Shown here one piece after another: positions 42,113 to 51,202 of a DNA stretch of 64,000 bases. The notes under the pieces are model-generated. The model was not told the DNA's origin. It made no database searches and worked only from the letters and a program-made list of their open reading frames with translations. This DNA comes from Arthrobacter celericrescens (lineage in GTDB: Bacteria; Actinomycetota; Actinomycetes; Actinomycetales; Micrococcaceae), in NCBI RefSeq assembly GCF_003614925.1, contig NZ_QYLP01000016.1:1-64000 (forward strand), read 5' to 3'. Positions within the stretch are counted from its first letter, which is position 1; the number at the start of each line of letters is the position of its first letter. Made by a program: the position numbers and the translations under genes.

Positions 42113-43089
42113 GCTTCCCCAACCACCGCCCCCGGCGCCTCCGCACCACCCCGGCCATGCGCCGCCTGACGGCCGAACACCGACTGGCCCCCGCGGAACT
42201 GATCCTGCCGGCCTTCATCCGTGAAGGCCTCAGCGAGCCCGCGCCGATCGGCTCGATGCCCGGCGTCGTGCAGCACACCACCGAATCGCTCAAGCGGGCG
42301 GCAGCGGAGGCCGTGGAACTGGGCGTCGGCGGCATCATGCTGTTCGGCGTTCCCGCCGAGCGCGACGCCAACGGCTCCGCCTCGCTGGATCCCGAGGGCG
42401 TGCTGAACAAGGCCATCCGCGACGTGCGCGCCGAAGTGGGCGACGAACTCGTGGTCATGAGCGACGTGTGCCTGGACGAGTTCACCGACCACGGCCACTG
42501 CGGCGTGCTGAACGCCAACGGCTACGTGGACAACGACGCCACCTTGGAAATCTACGGGCAGATGGCCGTGGCCCAGGCCGATGCCGGAGCGCACGTGCTG
42601 GGTCCCTCCGGCATGATGGACGGCCAGATCGCCGTTATCCGGCAGGCCCTCGAGGAAGCCGGACACAAGAACACCGCCGTCCTGGCCTACGCCGCCAAGT
42701 ACGCCTCGGCGTTCTACGGCCCCTTCCGGGAAGCCGTGGACTCCCAGCTCACGGGTGACCGCCGGACCTACCAGATGGACGCCGCCAACCGGCGCGAGGC
42801 CATCATCGAGGTGGAGCTGGACCTCGAAGAAGGCGCGGACATGGTCATGGTCAAGCCGGCCATGAGCTACCTGGACATCCTGGCCGACGTCGCCGCCATG
42901 AGCCCTGTGCCAGTGGCCGCGTACCAGATCTCCGGCGAGTACGCGATGATCGAAGCCGCTGCCGCCAACGGCTGGATCGACCGCCGCGGGGCCATCACCG
43001 AATCCGTGCTCGGCATCAAGCGCGCCGGGGCCAACATGGTCCTGACCTACTGGGCCTCCGAGCTCGCGGGCTGGCTCCGGGAGAAATGA
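42109..43089 (+). CDS. hemB: Delta-aminolevulinic acid dehydratase (porphobilinogen synthase)
   Basis: HemB condenses two ALA molecules to porphobilinogen. The product has 326 residues. Lys197 ([13 protein letters not shown]) and Lys249 ([11 protein letters not shown]) are the two Schiff-base lysines. The metal loop reads [14 protein letters not shown]: the middle Cys of the CxC zinc triad is Asp, so this is a mixed or magnesium-dependent type, not the classic zinc form. It overlaps hemD by 4 bp (ATGA). Confidence 0.94.
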   Translation: MSFPNHRPRRLRTTPAMRRLTAEHRLAPAELILPAFIREGLSEPAPIGSMPGVVQHTTESLKRAAAEAVELGVGGIMLFGVPAERDANGSASLDPEGVLNKAIRDVRAEVGDELVVMSDVCLDEFTDHGHCGVLNANGYVDNDATLEIYGQMAVAQADAGAHVLGPSGMMDGQIAVIRQALEEAGHKNTAVLAYAAKYASAFYGPFREAVDSQLTGDRRTYQMDAANRREAIIEVELDLEEGADMVMVKPAMSYLDILADVAAMSPVPVAAYQISGEYAMIEAAAANGWIDRRGAITESVLGIKRAGANMVLTYWASELAGWLREK

Positions 43090-43130
43090 CCCGCTCGGCC
43101 GGGAATGATTCCGGGAGCCACGCGGTTTGT

Positions 43131-44261
43131 ATGCGTATGCATGAAAATAGCGAAGTTTCCGGAACCGGTCCGTCCCCTGTACCCGTCTTTGACCCAACCG
43201 CCCCCGTAGGCGCGGACTCCATGCTGCTCGGCGTCAGCACCTTCGGCGACGTCGACCTTGACGACGCCGGCGAGCCGAAACACCATGCCGTGGTGCTGCG
43301 CCAGGTGGTGGAACAGGCCAAGCTGGCCGACGCCGTCGGGCTCCACTCCTTCGGGGTGGGGGAGCACCACCGCCGGGACTTCGCCGTCAGCGCCCCCGAA
43401 GTTGTGCTGGCCGCCGTCGCCTCCGCCACGAAACGCATCCGCCTCGGCAGCGCCGTCACCGTGCTCAGCTCGGACGACCCCATCCGCGTCTTCCAGCGCT
43501 TCGCCACCCTCGACGCCGTCTCGAATGGCCGCGCCGAAGTGATCCTTGGGCGCGGCTCGTTCACCGAATCTTTCCCGCTGTTCGGCTACGACCTGGCCGA
43601 CTACGACGTCCTCTTCGAGGAGAAGCTGGAGCTCTACCACCAGGTCCGCACCCAGAAGCCGGTGAACTGGGACGGCCGCACGCGCGCGGGGCTGCACGGC
43701 CAAATGGTCTACCCGCACCTCGAGAACCGGCTGCTGCCCACGTGGATCGGCGTCGGCGGCACGCCGCAGTCCGTGGTCCGCACCGCGGCCTACGGCTACC
43801 CGATGGTGCTGGCGATCATCGGCGGGCAGCCGGAACGCTTCGCGCCTTTCTCCCAGCTTTACCGCCGCAGCCTGGCCGAAGCAGGACACAGCCCCAAGCA
43901 GCTCGCCGTGCACTCGCCCGGCTACGTCGCCGACACCGATGAGCAGGCCCGCGAAGACTACTTCCCGCACTGGCTTGCCACCCGCAACCGGATCGGCGCC
44001 GAACGCGGCTGGGGCCCGGCCGGCCGCGGCGAATTCGAAGCCCTCGTGGAGGAGGACGGTGCCTTGTTCGTCGGCTCGCCGGAGACGGTGGCCGCCAAGG
44101 TCGCCCGGCTCAAGGGGACCCTCGGCGCCGACCGCTTCGAACTCAAATACAGCAACGGTACCCTGGCCCACGCGAAGATGATGCGCTCCATCGAGCTCTT
44201 CGGCTCCGAAGTCGCCCCGCGGGTGGCAGAACTGCTGTCCTTGAGCGCGCAGGTGAAGTGA
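43131..44261 (+). CDS. LLM-class flavin-dependent oxidoreductase inside the heme cluster
   Basis: The product has 376 residues from ATG 43131. ATG 43086, overlapping the hemB stop, would add 15, but that stretch looks non-coding and carries an AT-rich patch. The luciferase-like TIM-barrel shows LADAVGLHSFGVGEHH, RIRLGSAVTVLSSDDPIRV, LDAVSNGRAEVILGRG and WIGVGGTPQSVVR. It needs FMN or F420 and oxygen or a second substrate. The substrate is unknown. It sits on the same strand between hemB and hemL, with a hairpin before hemL. Confidence 0.82.
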   Translation: MRMHENSEVSGTGPSPVPVFDPTAPVGADSMLLGVSTFGDVDLDDAGEPKHHAVVLRQVVEQAKLADAVGLHSFGVGEHHRRDFAVSAPEVVLAAVASATKRIRLGSAVTVLSSDDPIRVFQRFATLDAVSNGRAEVILGRGSFTESFPLFGYDLADYDVLFEEKLELYHQVRTQKPVNWDGRTRAGLHGQMVYPHLENRLLPTWIGVGGTPQSVVRTAAYGYPMVLAIIGGQPERFAPFSQLYRRSLAEAGHSPKQLAVHSPGYVADTDEQAREDYFPHWLATRNRIGAERGWGPAGRGEFEALVEEDGALFVGSPETVAAKVARLKGTLGADRFELKYSNGTLAHAKMMRSIELFGSEVAPRVAELLSLSAQVK

Positions 44262-44264
44262 CCC

Positions 44265-44308
44265 TTTCATCCCGCAGGGGCGCCAATCCCTGCCCCTGCG
44301 GGATGAAA
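44265..44308 (+). terminator. 17-bp hairpin between the flavoprotein gene and hemL
   Basis: Arms at 44265-44281 and 44292-44308 pair perfectly (TTTCATCCCGC...GCGGGATGAAA) around a 10-nt loop, 10 nt before ATG 44319. There is no T-tract beyond the arm, so it may limit read-through or affect hemL translation rather than terminate fully. Confidence 0.6.
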
Positions 44309-44318
44309 GAATAGGGGC

Positions 44319-45629
44319 ATGACTCGTTCGGATGATCTCTTCGCCCATGCCCAGACCCTGATGCCAGGGGGCGTCAACTCGCCTGTTCGCGCCTTCGGTT
44401 CCGTGGGCGGCACCCCGCGTTTCATGGTCTCCGCGAAAGGCGCCTACCTCAAGGACGCTGACGGCAAGGACTACGTGGACCTGGTGTGCTCCTGGGGCCC
44501 GGCGTTGCTTGGCCACGCCCACCCCGCCGTGCTCGACGCCGTGCACGCCGCCGTGGACCGCGGTCTCTCCTTCGGTGCCTCCACCCCGGACGAGGCCCGC
44601 CTGGCCGAACTCGTCAAGGAACGTGTGTCCGCCGTCGAGCGCCTCCGCATGGTCTCCACCGGCACCGAAGCCACCATGACCGCCGTGCGCCTGGCCCGCG
44701 GCTTTACGGGCCGCAACCTCATCGTGAAGTTCGCCGGCTGCTACCACGGCCACCTGGACGGCCTGCTGGCCGCCGCGGGTTCCGGCCTGGCCACCATGGC
44801 GCTCCCGGGCTCGGCCGGCGTCACCGAAGCCGCCGCCGCCGAAACCCTCGTGCTGCCCTACAACGACCTCGACGCCGTCGAGGCCGCCTTTTCCGCCCAC
44901 GGCGAGCACATCGCCGCCGTCATCACCGAAGCCGCCCCGGCGAACATGGGCGTCGTTACCCCGGGCGAGGGCTTTAACGCCGCCCTCTCCCGGATCACCC
45001 GCGAACACGGCGCCCTGCTCATCCTGGACGAGGTCCTCACCGGCTTCCGTACCGGCTACGCCGGCTACTGGGGACTCACCGGCGCTACCGAGGGCTGGAC
45101 CCCGGACCTGCTGACCTTCGGCAAGGTGATCGGCGGCGGCATGCCGACGGCGGCACTCGGCGGGCGTGCCGACGTCATGGACTACCTCGCACCGCTCGGC
45201 CCCGTGTACCAGGCAGGCACGCTCTCCGGTAACCCGGTGGCCATGGCCGCCGGCGTCGCGACCCTCACGCATGCGACGCCGGAGGTCTACTCCTTCGTGG
45301 ATGCCCGTTCGCTGGAGCTCTCCGCTGCCCTGTCCTCCGCCCTCGACGCGGCGGGCGTGGACCACTCCATCCAGCGCGCCGGAAACCTGTTCTCCGTGGC
45401 CTTCGGCACCTCCGCCAACGGCGTGCACAATTACGCCGACGCGCAGGCCCAGGACGTGTTCCGCTATGCGCCGTTCTTCCACTCCATGTTGGACTCCGGC
45501 GTCTACCTGCCGCCGAGCGTCTTCGAGGCCTGGTTCCTGTCCGCAGCGCACGACGACGCCGCGATGAACCGGATCTTCGACGCCCTTCCGGCCGCCGCCC
45601 AGGCTGCCGCGCAGGCAGTGCCCGCCTGA
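44319..45629 (+). CDS. hemL: Glutamate-1-semialdehyde 2,1-aminomutase
   Basis: HemL converts glutamate-1-semialdehyde to 5-aminolevulinate with PMP/PLP. The product has 436 residues. [12 protein letters not shown] is the N-terminal signature, then [45 protein letters not shown] and Lys269 ([11 protein letters not shown]) binding PLP. The start has AGGGG immediately upstream. It completes the Glu-tRNA to ALA step with hemA 9 kb away. Confidence 0.94.
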   Translation: MTRSDDLFAHAQTLMPGGVNSPVRAFGSVGGTPRFMVSAKGAYLKDADGKDYVDLVCSWGPALLGHAHPAVLDAVHAAVDRGLSFGASTPDEARLAELVKERVSAVERLRMVSTGTEATMTAVRLARGFTGRNLIVKFAGCYHGHLDGLLAAAGSGLATMALPGSAGVTEAAAAETLVLPYNDLDAVEAAFSAHGEHIAAVITEAAPANMGVVTPGEGFNAALSRITREHGALLILDEVLTGFRTGYAGYWGLTGATEGWTPDLLTFGKVIGGGMPTAALGGRADVMDYLAPLGPVYQAGTLSGNPVAMAAGVATLTHATPEVYSFVDARSLELSAALSSALDAAGVDHSIQRAGNLFSVAFGTSANGVHNYADAQAQDVFRYAPFFHSMLDSGVYLPPSVFEAWFLSAAHDDAAMNRIFDALPAAAQAAAQAVPA

Positions 45630-45727
45630 GATCGCTTATCCGTGGCCGGCGGCGGGTCCCTCCGTTGCCGGCCACGCCGGGCGTAGGCTGGTTTGGTACG
45701 CACGAGGCCTATCAGGCAGCTGATTCC

Positions 45728-47044
45728 ATGCTCCAGAATTCCTCATCAGAAAATTATCCGCGGCGCCGTTGCGTGTTCCGCGGTGCCGGAACGGTGGTGC
45801 TTGCGGGAGCCATCGCGGCGCTTTTCACGGCGTGCACGCCGTCCGGCAGTCCTCAGCCGTCCCGCGCTGAATCGACGGCGTCGAGCCCGGCTGCCGCGCC
45901 GCCGTCGTCCGCGTCCGCTTCGGTGACGACACCCGCCGAGACCCCGCGTCCCACCGGGACCCCAACGCCGTCCGCCGCTCCGAAGCCCCGGCCGACTGCC
46001 AAACCCGTCCCGGCAACTCCCGAACGCCTGCTCGCTGCGTTGAGCTTGGACCAACGGGTGGGCCAGCTGTTCATGGTCGGCGCGAACGCCGGCGGCAGCG
46101 ATTCCGCTGCCGTGGCGAACCTCCTGGGCCGGAACATCGGCAACTTCTACCTGGCCGGCCGCAGCCAAGCCGGTGTCAACGCAACGGCCTCGCTCGTGGC
46201 GTCCCTCCGTTCAGCTGCCGCGAAGTCCGGGAACAAGATCCCGGTCTCGGTGGCCACGGACCAGGAAGGCGGCTACGTGCAGGTGCTGCGCGGACCGGGC
46301 TTCTCCGAGATCCCCACCGCCCTGGCCCAGACCGCCTACGCCCCGGCGCAGCTGCGCGCACAGTCCCGCATCTGGGGCGGCGAACTCCTCAGGGCCGGGA
46401 TCAACGTCGACCTCGGACCGGTCCTGGACACCGTCCCCGGGGCCGCGTTCGCGCCGTCGAACGCGCCGATCGGCTACTTCCAGCGGGAATACGGCTACAC
46501 ACCCGGCGCGGTCTCCGCCTACGGGAACGCGTTCGCCGCGGGACTGCGGGACGCCGGCGTGGCCCCCGTGGTGAAGCACTACCCGGGCCTCGGCAGGGTC
46601 ACGCTCAACACCGATGTCAGCGCCAACGTCCGCGACACCGCCACCACCCGGAACGACCCGTACCTGGCACCCTTCACGGCGGCGATCCGTGGGGGTGTCC
46701 GTTGGGTCATGGTCTCCAACGCCTACTACAACCTCATCGACTCCGCCCGGCCCGCGCCGTTCTCGCCCGTGGTCATGCGCACCATGCTCCGCACCGACGC
46801 CCGCTTCACCGGCATCATCGTCTCTGACGATCTCTGCAACGCCGCGCAGCTTGCGCCCTGGAGCGTGGGGGAGCGGGCAGGCAACTTCATTGCCGCCGGC
46901 GGCACGATGGTGCTGTGCGCCGATTCCGGCTCTGTTCCGGCGATGTATGCCGAAGTCCTGCGGCGCGCGACGGCGGAACCGGCCTTCCGCAAGGCCGTCG
47001 ACGCCGCGGCGCTCACCGTCCTCCGGGTCAAGGCGGGCAAGTAG
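45728..47044 (+). CDS. GH3-family lipoprotein, NagZ-like but lacking the His of the DxH loop
   Basis: The product has 438 residues from ATG 45728. A lipoprotein signal ends in FTAC (Cys36), then a proline/serine/threonine-rich linker to about residue 100. The GH3 N-terminal domain has LSLDQRVGQLFMVG, VATDQEGGYVQVLRG, VKHYPGLGRV (Lys283) and nucleophile Asp367 in IIVSDDL. In NagZ the acid/base His lies in the KHFPGHG...DxH loop. Here this reads PGLGRVTLNTDVS, with no His. It is probably a surface protein acting on or binding peptidoglycan sugar. Catalysis by the NagZ mechanism is uncertain. Confidence 0.82.
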   Translation: MLQNSSSENYPRRRCVFRGAGTVVLAGAIAALFTACTPSGSPQPSRAESTASSPAAAPPSSASASVTTPAETPRPTGTPTPSAAPKPRPTAKPVPATPERLLAALSLDQRVGQLFMVGANAGGSDSAAVANLLGRNIGNFYLAGRSQAGVNATASLVASLRSAAAKSGNKIPVSVATDQEGGYVQVLRGPGFSEIPTALAQTAYAPAQLRAQSRIWGGELLRAGINVDLGPVLDTVPGAAFAPSNAPIGYFQREYGYTPGAVSAYGNAFAAGLRDAGVAPVVKHYPGLGRVTLNTDVSANVRDTATTRNDPYLAPFTAAIRGGVRWVMVSNAYYNLIDSARPAPFSPVVMRTMLRTDARFTGIIVSDDLCNAAQLAPWSVGERAGNFIAAGGTMVLCADSGSVPAMYAEVLRRATAEPAFRKAVDAAALTVLRVKAGK

Positions 47045-47058
47045 GGCCGGTTAAAGCG

Positions 47059-47091
47059 AGATCCCCGGCAGCCTGAGGCTGCCGGGGATCT
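47059..47091. terminator. Bidirectional terminator between GH3 gene and ABC operon
   Basis: A perfect 15-bp stem (47059-47073 with 47077-47091) around a TGA loop lies between convergent genes. Confidence 0.8.
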
Positions 47092-47118
47092 GCGCCGGGT
47101 TGGTTGGAGACCAGCCGG

Positions 47119-47856
47119 CTAGAGAACGTCCGAGAGGAACTTCTGCAGGCGCTCGGTTTTCGGCTCGGTGAAGAGCTGGTCAGGGCTGCCGTTCTCCACC
47201 ACCACGCCGCCGTCCATGAAGACCACCTGGTTGGACACGTTGCGGGAGAAGCCCATTTCGTGGGTCACCACCACCATGGTCATGCCATCGCTGGCGAGGT
47301 CGCTCATGAGGGCCAGGACGCCTTTGACGAGCTCGGGGTCGAGGGCGGAGGTGGCCTCGTCGAAGAACATGACTTCCGGCTTCATGGCCAGGGCCCGGGC
47401 GATCGCCACGCGCTGCTGCTGGCCGCCGGAGAGGGTTGCGGGGCGCACGCCGGCCTTGTGCTTGAGCCCGACCTTGTCCAACTGGTCCAGGGCCTCGGCC
47501 CAGGCCTGGTCCTTGGGGAGCTTCCGCAGCTTCCGCAGCGCGAACGCTACGTTCTCGCCCACGGACTTGTGCGGGAAGAGGTTGAACTGCTGGAACACCA
47601 TGCCGATCCGGCGGCGGAGCTCGTCCGGGTTGTCCTTGAGGACCGAGCGGCCGTCCAGCAGGATGTCGCCCTGGTCCGGTTCGATGAGCCGGTTCATGAC
47701 GCGCAGCAAGGTGGACTTGCCCGAGCCGGAGGGGCCGATCACGGAGGCCGCGGTGCCCTTTTCCACGTGGATGTCGATGCCGCGCAGCACCTTGTTGCTG
47801 CCGAAGGCCAGGTGCAGGTTCTTGCCGGTGAGGGATCCGGAGGTGAACTGGCTCAT
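47119..47856 (-). CDS. Polar amino-acid ABC transporter ATP-binding protein
   Basis: The product has 245 residues. Walker A is GPSGSGKST, with [10 protein letters not shown], signature LSGGQQQR, Walker [14 protein letters not shown] (Ala in place of the usual Pro after DE) and switch VVTHEMGF. It belongs to the same PAAT subfamily as gluA in this window but is clearly a separate system. It overlaps the permease gene by 4 bp. It is the last gene of a three-gene operon. Confidence 0.92.
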   Translation of the reverse strand: MSQFTSGSLTGKNLHLAFGSNKVLRGIDIHVEKGTAASVIGPSGSGKSTLLRVMNRLIEPDQGDILLDGRSVLKDNPDELRRRIGMVFQQFNLFPHKSVGENVAFALRKLRKLPKDQAWAEALDQLDKVGLKHKAGVRPATLSGGQQQRVAIARALAMKPEVMFFDEATSALDPELVKGVLALMSDLASDGMTMVVVTHEMGFSRNVSNQVVFMDGGVVVENGSPDQLFTEPKTERLQKFLSDVL

Positions 47857-48617
47857 GCGTGGGCTCCCTTCCCGATGACGGCCGCGGCCTCGTCAGGTTC
47901 GTGCTTCTGTTCCTTGCCGGTCCGCAGGCGGTTGTCGATGTAGTTGACCAGGTGGGTCAGCGGGATGGTCAGCGCCAGGTAGAAGATGGCCGCCGCGACC
48001 AAGGGGGACTGGTTGCCGTTGTTGGCGGCGAAGTCCTGGCCGATCTGGAACAGCTCGCGCTCACGGCTCATCAGGCCGAGGGTGAACACAAGGGAGGATT
48101 CCTTGATGAGGGCGATGAACTGGTTCATGAGGGCCGGGAGCACGCGCCGGATGCCCTGCGGGACGACGATCATGCGCATCGAGGGGCCGTAGCCGAATCC
48201 CAGCGCGCGGGAGGCTTCGAGCTGGCCCTTGTCCACGCTCTGGATGCCCGAGCGGAAGATCTCGCCGATGTAGGCGGCGGCCATCAGGCTCAGGGCGGCG
48301 ATGCCGAGGGGGTAGGGGCTGCGGATGCCGGTGAGTTCGTTCAGCAGGGGGCCGAAACCGAGGCCGATCACCAGGATGACCAGCACCGCCGGCAGGCCGC
48401 GGAAGATGTCCGTGTAGATGCGGGCGACCCAGCGGGCCACGGGGTTCCTGGAGATACCCATCAATGCCAGCACTATGCCCAGGAAGGTGCCGATGAGCCC
48501 GGACGCCAGCGCCAGGACGATCGTGTTCAGCAGGCCGTACGAGAACATCGTGGGCAGCACCTCGGCGATGTAGCCCCAGTTCAGAAAGGTGTCCGCAAGG
48601 CGGCTCCATGCGTCCAT
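47853..48617 (-). CDS. Polar amino-acid ABC transporter permease
   Basis: The product has 254 residues with about five transmembrane helices and the EAA loop [48 protein letters not shown] follows. Only one permease gene is present, so the channel is probably a homodimer, unlike the GluC/GluD pair. The C-terminus is charged. An intercistronic hairpin separates it from the binding-protein gene. Confidence 0.9.
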   Translation of the reverse strand: MDAWSRLADTFLNWGYIAEVLPTMFSYGLLNTIVLALASGLIGTFLGIVLALMGISRNPVARWVARIYTDIFRGLPAVLVILVIGLGFGPLLNELTGIRSPYPLGIAALSLMAAAYIGEIFRSGIQSVDKGQLEASRALGFGYGPSMRMIVVPQGIRRVLPALMNQFIALIKESSLVFTLGLMSRERELFQIGQDFAANNGNQSPLVAAAIFYLALTIPLTHLVNYIDNRLRTGKEQKHEPDEAAAVIGKGAHA

Positions 48618-48635
48618 ATGACTCCTCGGTCTTAG

Positions 48636-48677
48636 CCGCTCAAGCCCGGACCCGATAACGGGCCCAGGCTTGAGCGG
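48636..48677 (-). other. Intercistronic hairpin after the binding-protein gene
   Basis: CCGCTCAAGCC at 48636-48646 pairs with GGCTTGAGCGG at 48667-48677, and CCCG/CGGG pairs inside around ATAA. On the transcribed minus strand no T-run follows, which points to mRNA 3'-end protection or partial termination, so that more binding protein than permease is made. Confidence 0.55.
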
Positions 48678-48710
48678 TGGTTTTACTGCGGTTCGGCTGG
48701 TGGCCGGTCT

Positions 48711-49661
48711 TTACTTGTCGGCGGGGACCTGGACAGCCTTGCTGCCCGGCTTCCAACCGTCGGGCATGCGCTCGGCGTCGGTCTTGCGCTCGGGGAACCA
48801 CTTCTTGGCGAGAGTAGTCCAAGTGCCATCCGCGATAACAGCGTCGAGGGCGGAGTTCAGCGCCTCGGCCAGGGCCTTGTTGTCCTTCGCGACGGCATAG
48901 GCGGAGAAGTTCTGGGTTGCGACCTTCTTCTCGTGGATCTTGGTGCCGTCGCCTGACTTGATCTGGCCTTCGGCCTGCTGGGACGGGGCCAGCCAGGCGT
49001 CGATCTGACCGCTCTTTACGTTGGCGTAGGCGGTGTTGTAGTCCGGGTAGCGGACAGGGTCGAGGCCCAGTTGGTTGGTGACCATGTCGTCCTGGACGGT
49101 GCCCTGGACGACGCCCACGCGGACGCCTTCCTTGAGGTCGGCGATGCTCTTGACGTCGCTGTCGGTCTTGGCCACCAAGGCCATGAAGCCGAAGTCGTAG
49201 CCGTTGGTGAAGGAAACGGTCTGGCGGCGGGCGTCGGTAGTCGAGATCGAGGAGGATCCGACGTCGAACTGCTGGTTCTTGACCTGGGCCAGGAGGCTCT
49301 GGAACTTGGTGGAAGCGAATTCGACCTTCAGGCCGAGCTTCTCGCCCATTGCCTTGAGCAGATCGTTGTCGAAGCCGGTGAAGTTGCCGGACTTGTCGAT
49401 GAAGATGCTCGGCGGGGCGTCGGAGAGGGTGCCGACCTTGATGGTGCCATCGGTGATGAGGCCCAGCTTGCTCTTGTCGATCTTGTCCAGGGACGTGACG
49501 TCTGCAGTGGTGTACTTGTCAGTGTTCTGGGCACCGGCGAGGGCGTCGGTGGGGGAAGCCGAGCCAGCCGGGGACGTTCCACCGCCGCATGCGGCGAGGG
49601 ACACGACGAGGGCGGCGGCTACGGGGACAGTAGACAGCCACTTCAGAGCTTTGATTTTCAT
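48711..49661 (-). CDS. Polar amino-acid ABC transporter substrate-binding lipoprotein
   Basis: The product has 316 residues from ATG 49661. Lipobox LAAC puts the acylated residue at Cys25. The SBP family 3 core shows IKVGTLSDAPPSIFIDKSG, GFDNDLLKAMGEKLGLKVEF, STTDARRQTVSF (family signature) and VGVVQGTVQDDMV. The signature Arg in TDARRQTVSF is usual for amino-acid ligands, but the ligand cannot be told. It is first in the operon and follows a 342-bp AT-richer upstream region. Confidence 0.88.
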   Translation of the reverse strand: MKIKALKWLSTVPVAAALVVSLAACGGGTSPAGSASPTDALAGAQNTDKYTTADVTSLDKIDKSKLGLITDGTIKVGTLSDAPPSIFIDKSGNFTGFDNDLLKAMGEKLGLKVEFASTKFQSLLAQVKNQQFDVGSSSISTTDARRQTVSFTNGYDFGFMALVAKTDSDVKSIADLKEGVRVGVVQGTVQDDMVTNQLGLDPVRYPDYNTAYANVKSGQIDAWLAPSQQAEGQIKSGDGTKIHEKKVATQNFSAYAVAKDNKALAEALNSALDAVIADGTWTTLAKKWFPERKTDAERMPDGWKPGSKAVQVPADK

Positions 49662-50003
49662 CAAGCGTTCACTTTCATTGGAATTACTGGGATCTCGGTG
49701 ACGCGGGCGGGGATGCGGCCACAGGTTCATTCGTGGGGCCCTAGCAGAACTCAACCCGCCAAACTTAATTATGTCATCCGGCCCTGCGGCTCAAAGATTC
49801 CGAACATAGTTCGCAACAATGGTCAATATTCCGAAGATTTATTACGAAAAGTCACAAACCTTCATTGGAACGCTCGTAAGAAAACGCAACGGATGAATTG
49901 TGTCCGCCGCCCGGAGGCGCTGCTCCGGAGGCGGGATCCTGTGACATGCGTCATGTCTGCTGGCGTGCTATATGGGCCTGTGGAAAGGGCTGGAAACCAG
50001 CGA
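49662..50003 (-). promoter_or_regulatory. 342-bp regulatory region of the second amino-acid ABC operon
   Basis: This is the longest gene-free stretch of the window and is locally AT-rich. On the minus strand TTTGAG at 49790-49795, 16 bp and CATAAT at 49768-49773 form a promoter about 105 bp before the ATG. Two direct copies of ATTCCGAA lie at 49797-49804 and 49828-49835, 31 bp apart (three helical turns), just upstream of the -35. GACATG-CGT-CATGTC at 49943-49957 is a palindrome, and its overlap TGTGA-N6-TCATG (49940-49955) resembles a CRP/GlxR site. No gene is seen. Confidence 0.5.
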
Positions 50004-50714
50004 CTAGAAACCGCCGCGGCTCGCGTCTTCCGGCGGGAGCACCGGCCAGTCGCCCTCGATCACGGCGGTGGGCTTGCTGCGGCGCAGGTAGGACTGGAAG
50101 TCGGCGGCCTGCGCTGCGGCCCAGTCGACCTGGAGCTGGTGGAGCTTGGACGCCGGCATGTGCAGCTTGGGGAACTTGCCGGCCATGGCGTCGAGCACCC
50201 GCAGCGTTGCCAAGGCGTCGGCAGCCGAGGTGTGGGCGTTCTCGAGGTCCACCCCGTATTCCTCGCACAGCGCCCCGAGGGTGCGCTTGCCCTTGCGGTA
50301 GCGGTCCACCTGCTTGTTCATGATGTACGGGTCCAACACCGGGAACCGGCTCAGCTGCGGCACCCCATAACGGGCGGATTCGGCGGCAAGGACGGTGAAG
50401 TCGTAGCTGGCGTTGAACGCGATGACGGGAACGCCGTCGTCGAACAGTTCCTGCAAGGTGGCCGCGACCTCGCGGGTGACCTCGGCCGCCGGGCGGCCCT
50501 CAGCACGCGCTTTCGCGGTGGTGATGCCGTGGACGTCGCTCGCTTCCTGGGGGATCTCGACGCCGGGATCTGCCAGCCACTCCCGTTCCTTGATCACGTT
50601 GCCCTGGCCGTCCACCACGGTGATGGACGCAGTGACGATCCTCGCGGCGCGGGAGTTCCGACCGGTGGTTTCGAGGTCGAACGCGGCGCGGGGGAGGGTG
50701 TTCCAGGAGCTCAT
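50004..50714 (-). CDS. DEDDh 3'-5' exonuclease (DnaQ/epsilon-like)
   Basis: The product has 236 residues. The four catalytic positions are seen: FDLETTG (Asp and Glu), AFNASYDFTVL (Asp) and HTSAADALATL (His and Asp). It lacks a GIY-YIG or BRCT extension and is longer than the bare domain. It could serve as a DNA polymerase III proofreading-type exonuclease or a repair exonuclease. TAGCGT lies 6 nt before the ATG, so it is a leaderless candidate, and it is divergent from the alkyltransferase-like gene. Confidence 0.87.
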   Translation of the reverse strand: MSSWNTLPRAAFDLETTGRNSRAARIVTASITVVDGQGNVIKEREWLADPGVEIPQEASDVHGITTAKARAEGRPAAEVTREVAATLQELFDDGVPVIAFNASYDFTVLAAESARYGVPQLSRFPVLDPYIMNKQVDRYRKGKRTLGALCEEYGVDLENAHTSAADALATLRVLDAMAGKFPKLHMPASKLHQLQVDWAAAQAADFQSYLRRSKPTAVIEGDWPVLPPEDASRGGF

Positions 50715-50720
50715 GCCTTC

Positions 50721-50726
50721 ACGCTA
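50721..50726 (-). promoter_or_regulatory. -10 element of the DEDDh exonuclease gene, leaderless candidate
   Basis: TAGCGT on the minus strand is followed by 6 nt and the ATG. Confidence 0.45.
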
Positions 50727-50773
50727 CCGGCAGCCCCCGACAAGATTGGAAACCGACACCGTGGGGCAGCCGA

Positions 50774-50779
50774 TACGCT
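50774..50779 (+). promoter_or_regulatory. -10 element of the repair operon (ATL-adnA-adnB), leaderless candidate
   Basis: TACGCT is followed by 6 nt and ATG 50786. It is back to back with the exonuclease promoter. Confidence 0.45.
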
Positions 50780-50785
50780 TGAAAC

Positions 50786-51202
50786 ATGCGGACGGAGTTT
50801 GTGGGGGCGGTGCTGGCCGTTGTGGATCTCGTGCCTCCGGGCGCGGCCCTCGCTTACGGCGACGTTGCTGAACTGCTCGGGCACGGCGGCCCCCGCCAGG
50901 TGGGTTCGGTCATGAGCCACTACGGCAGTGCGGTGGCCTGGTGGCGCGTCCTTCGGGCCAGCGGCGAAGCCCCGCCGGGCCACGAAGCCGAGGCCCTACG
51001 CCACTACCTCGCCGAAGGAACCCCGCTGCACGGAGACCATGAGGCATTCCTGCGGACCGGCGAAGGCCGCTGGCGGGTCGACATCGCCGCAGCCCGCTGG
51101 GCCCCCGGCGAGGAGGATTTCGACCGGATCGATGTGATTTCGGAGGAGCTGGAGCGTCAGCTCCATCAATTGTCAGTGCCCGATGATGAAATGACTGTGT
51201 GA
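50786..51202 (+). CDS. Alkyltransferase-like protein (MGMT-family fold without the active Cys)
   Basis: The product has 138 residues and is a single MGMT C-terminal domain. VPPGAALAYGDVAELLGHGGPRQVGSVMS is the helix-turn-helix with the Arg finger. Where PCHRV should stand the protein reads AWWRV: Trp52 replaces the alkyl-accepting Cys, so it cannot transfer methyl groups itself. Proteins of this ATL type bind O6-alkylguanine and recruit nucleotide excision repair. It overlaps adnA by 4 bp, and in mycobacteria Rv3204 holds the same position. Confidence 0.85.
   Translation: MRTEFVGAVLAVVDLVPPGAALAYGDVAELLGHGGPRQVGSVMSHYGSAVAWWRVLRASGEAPPGHEAEALRHYLAEGTPLHGDHEAFLRTGEGRWRVDIAAARWAPGEEDFDRIDVISEELERQLHQLSVPDDEMTV

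Noticed and set aside
43047-45551. Minus-strand open frame of 834 codons over hemL and the flavoprotein gene
   Set aside because: It is a shadow of two well-supported plus-strand genes; its composition (glycine, histidine and arginine rich) is typical of frame artefacts.
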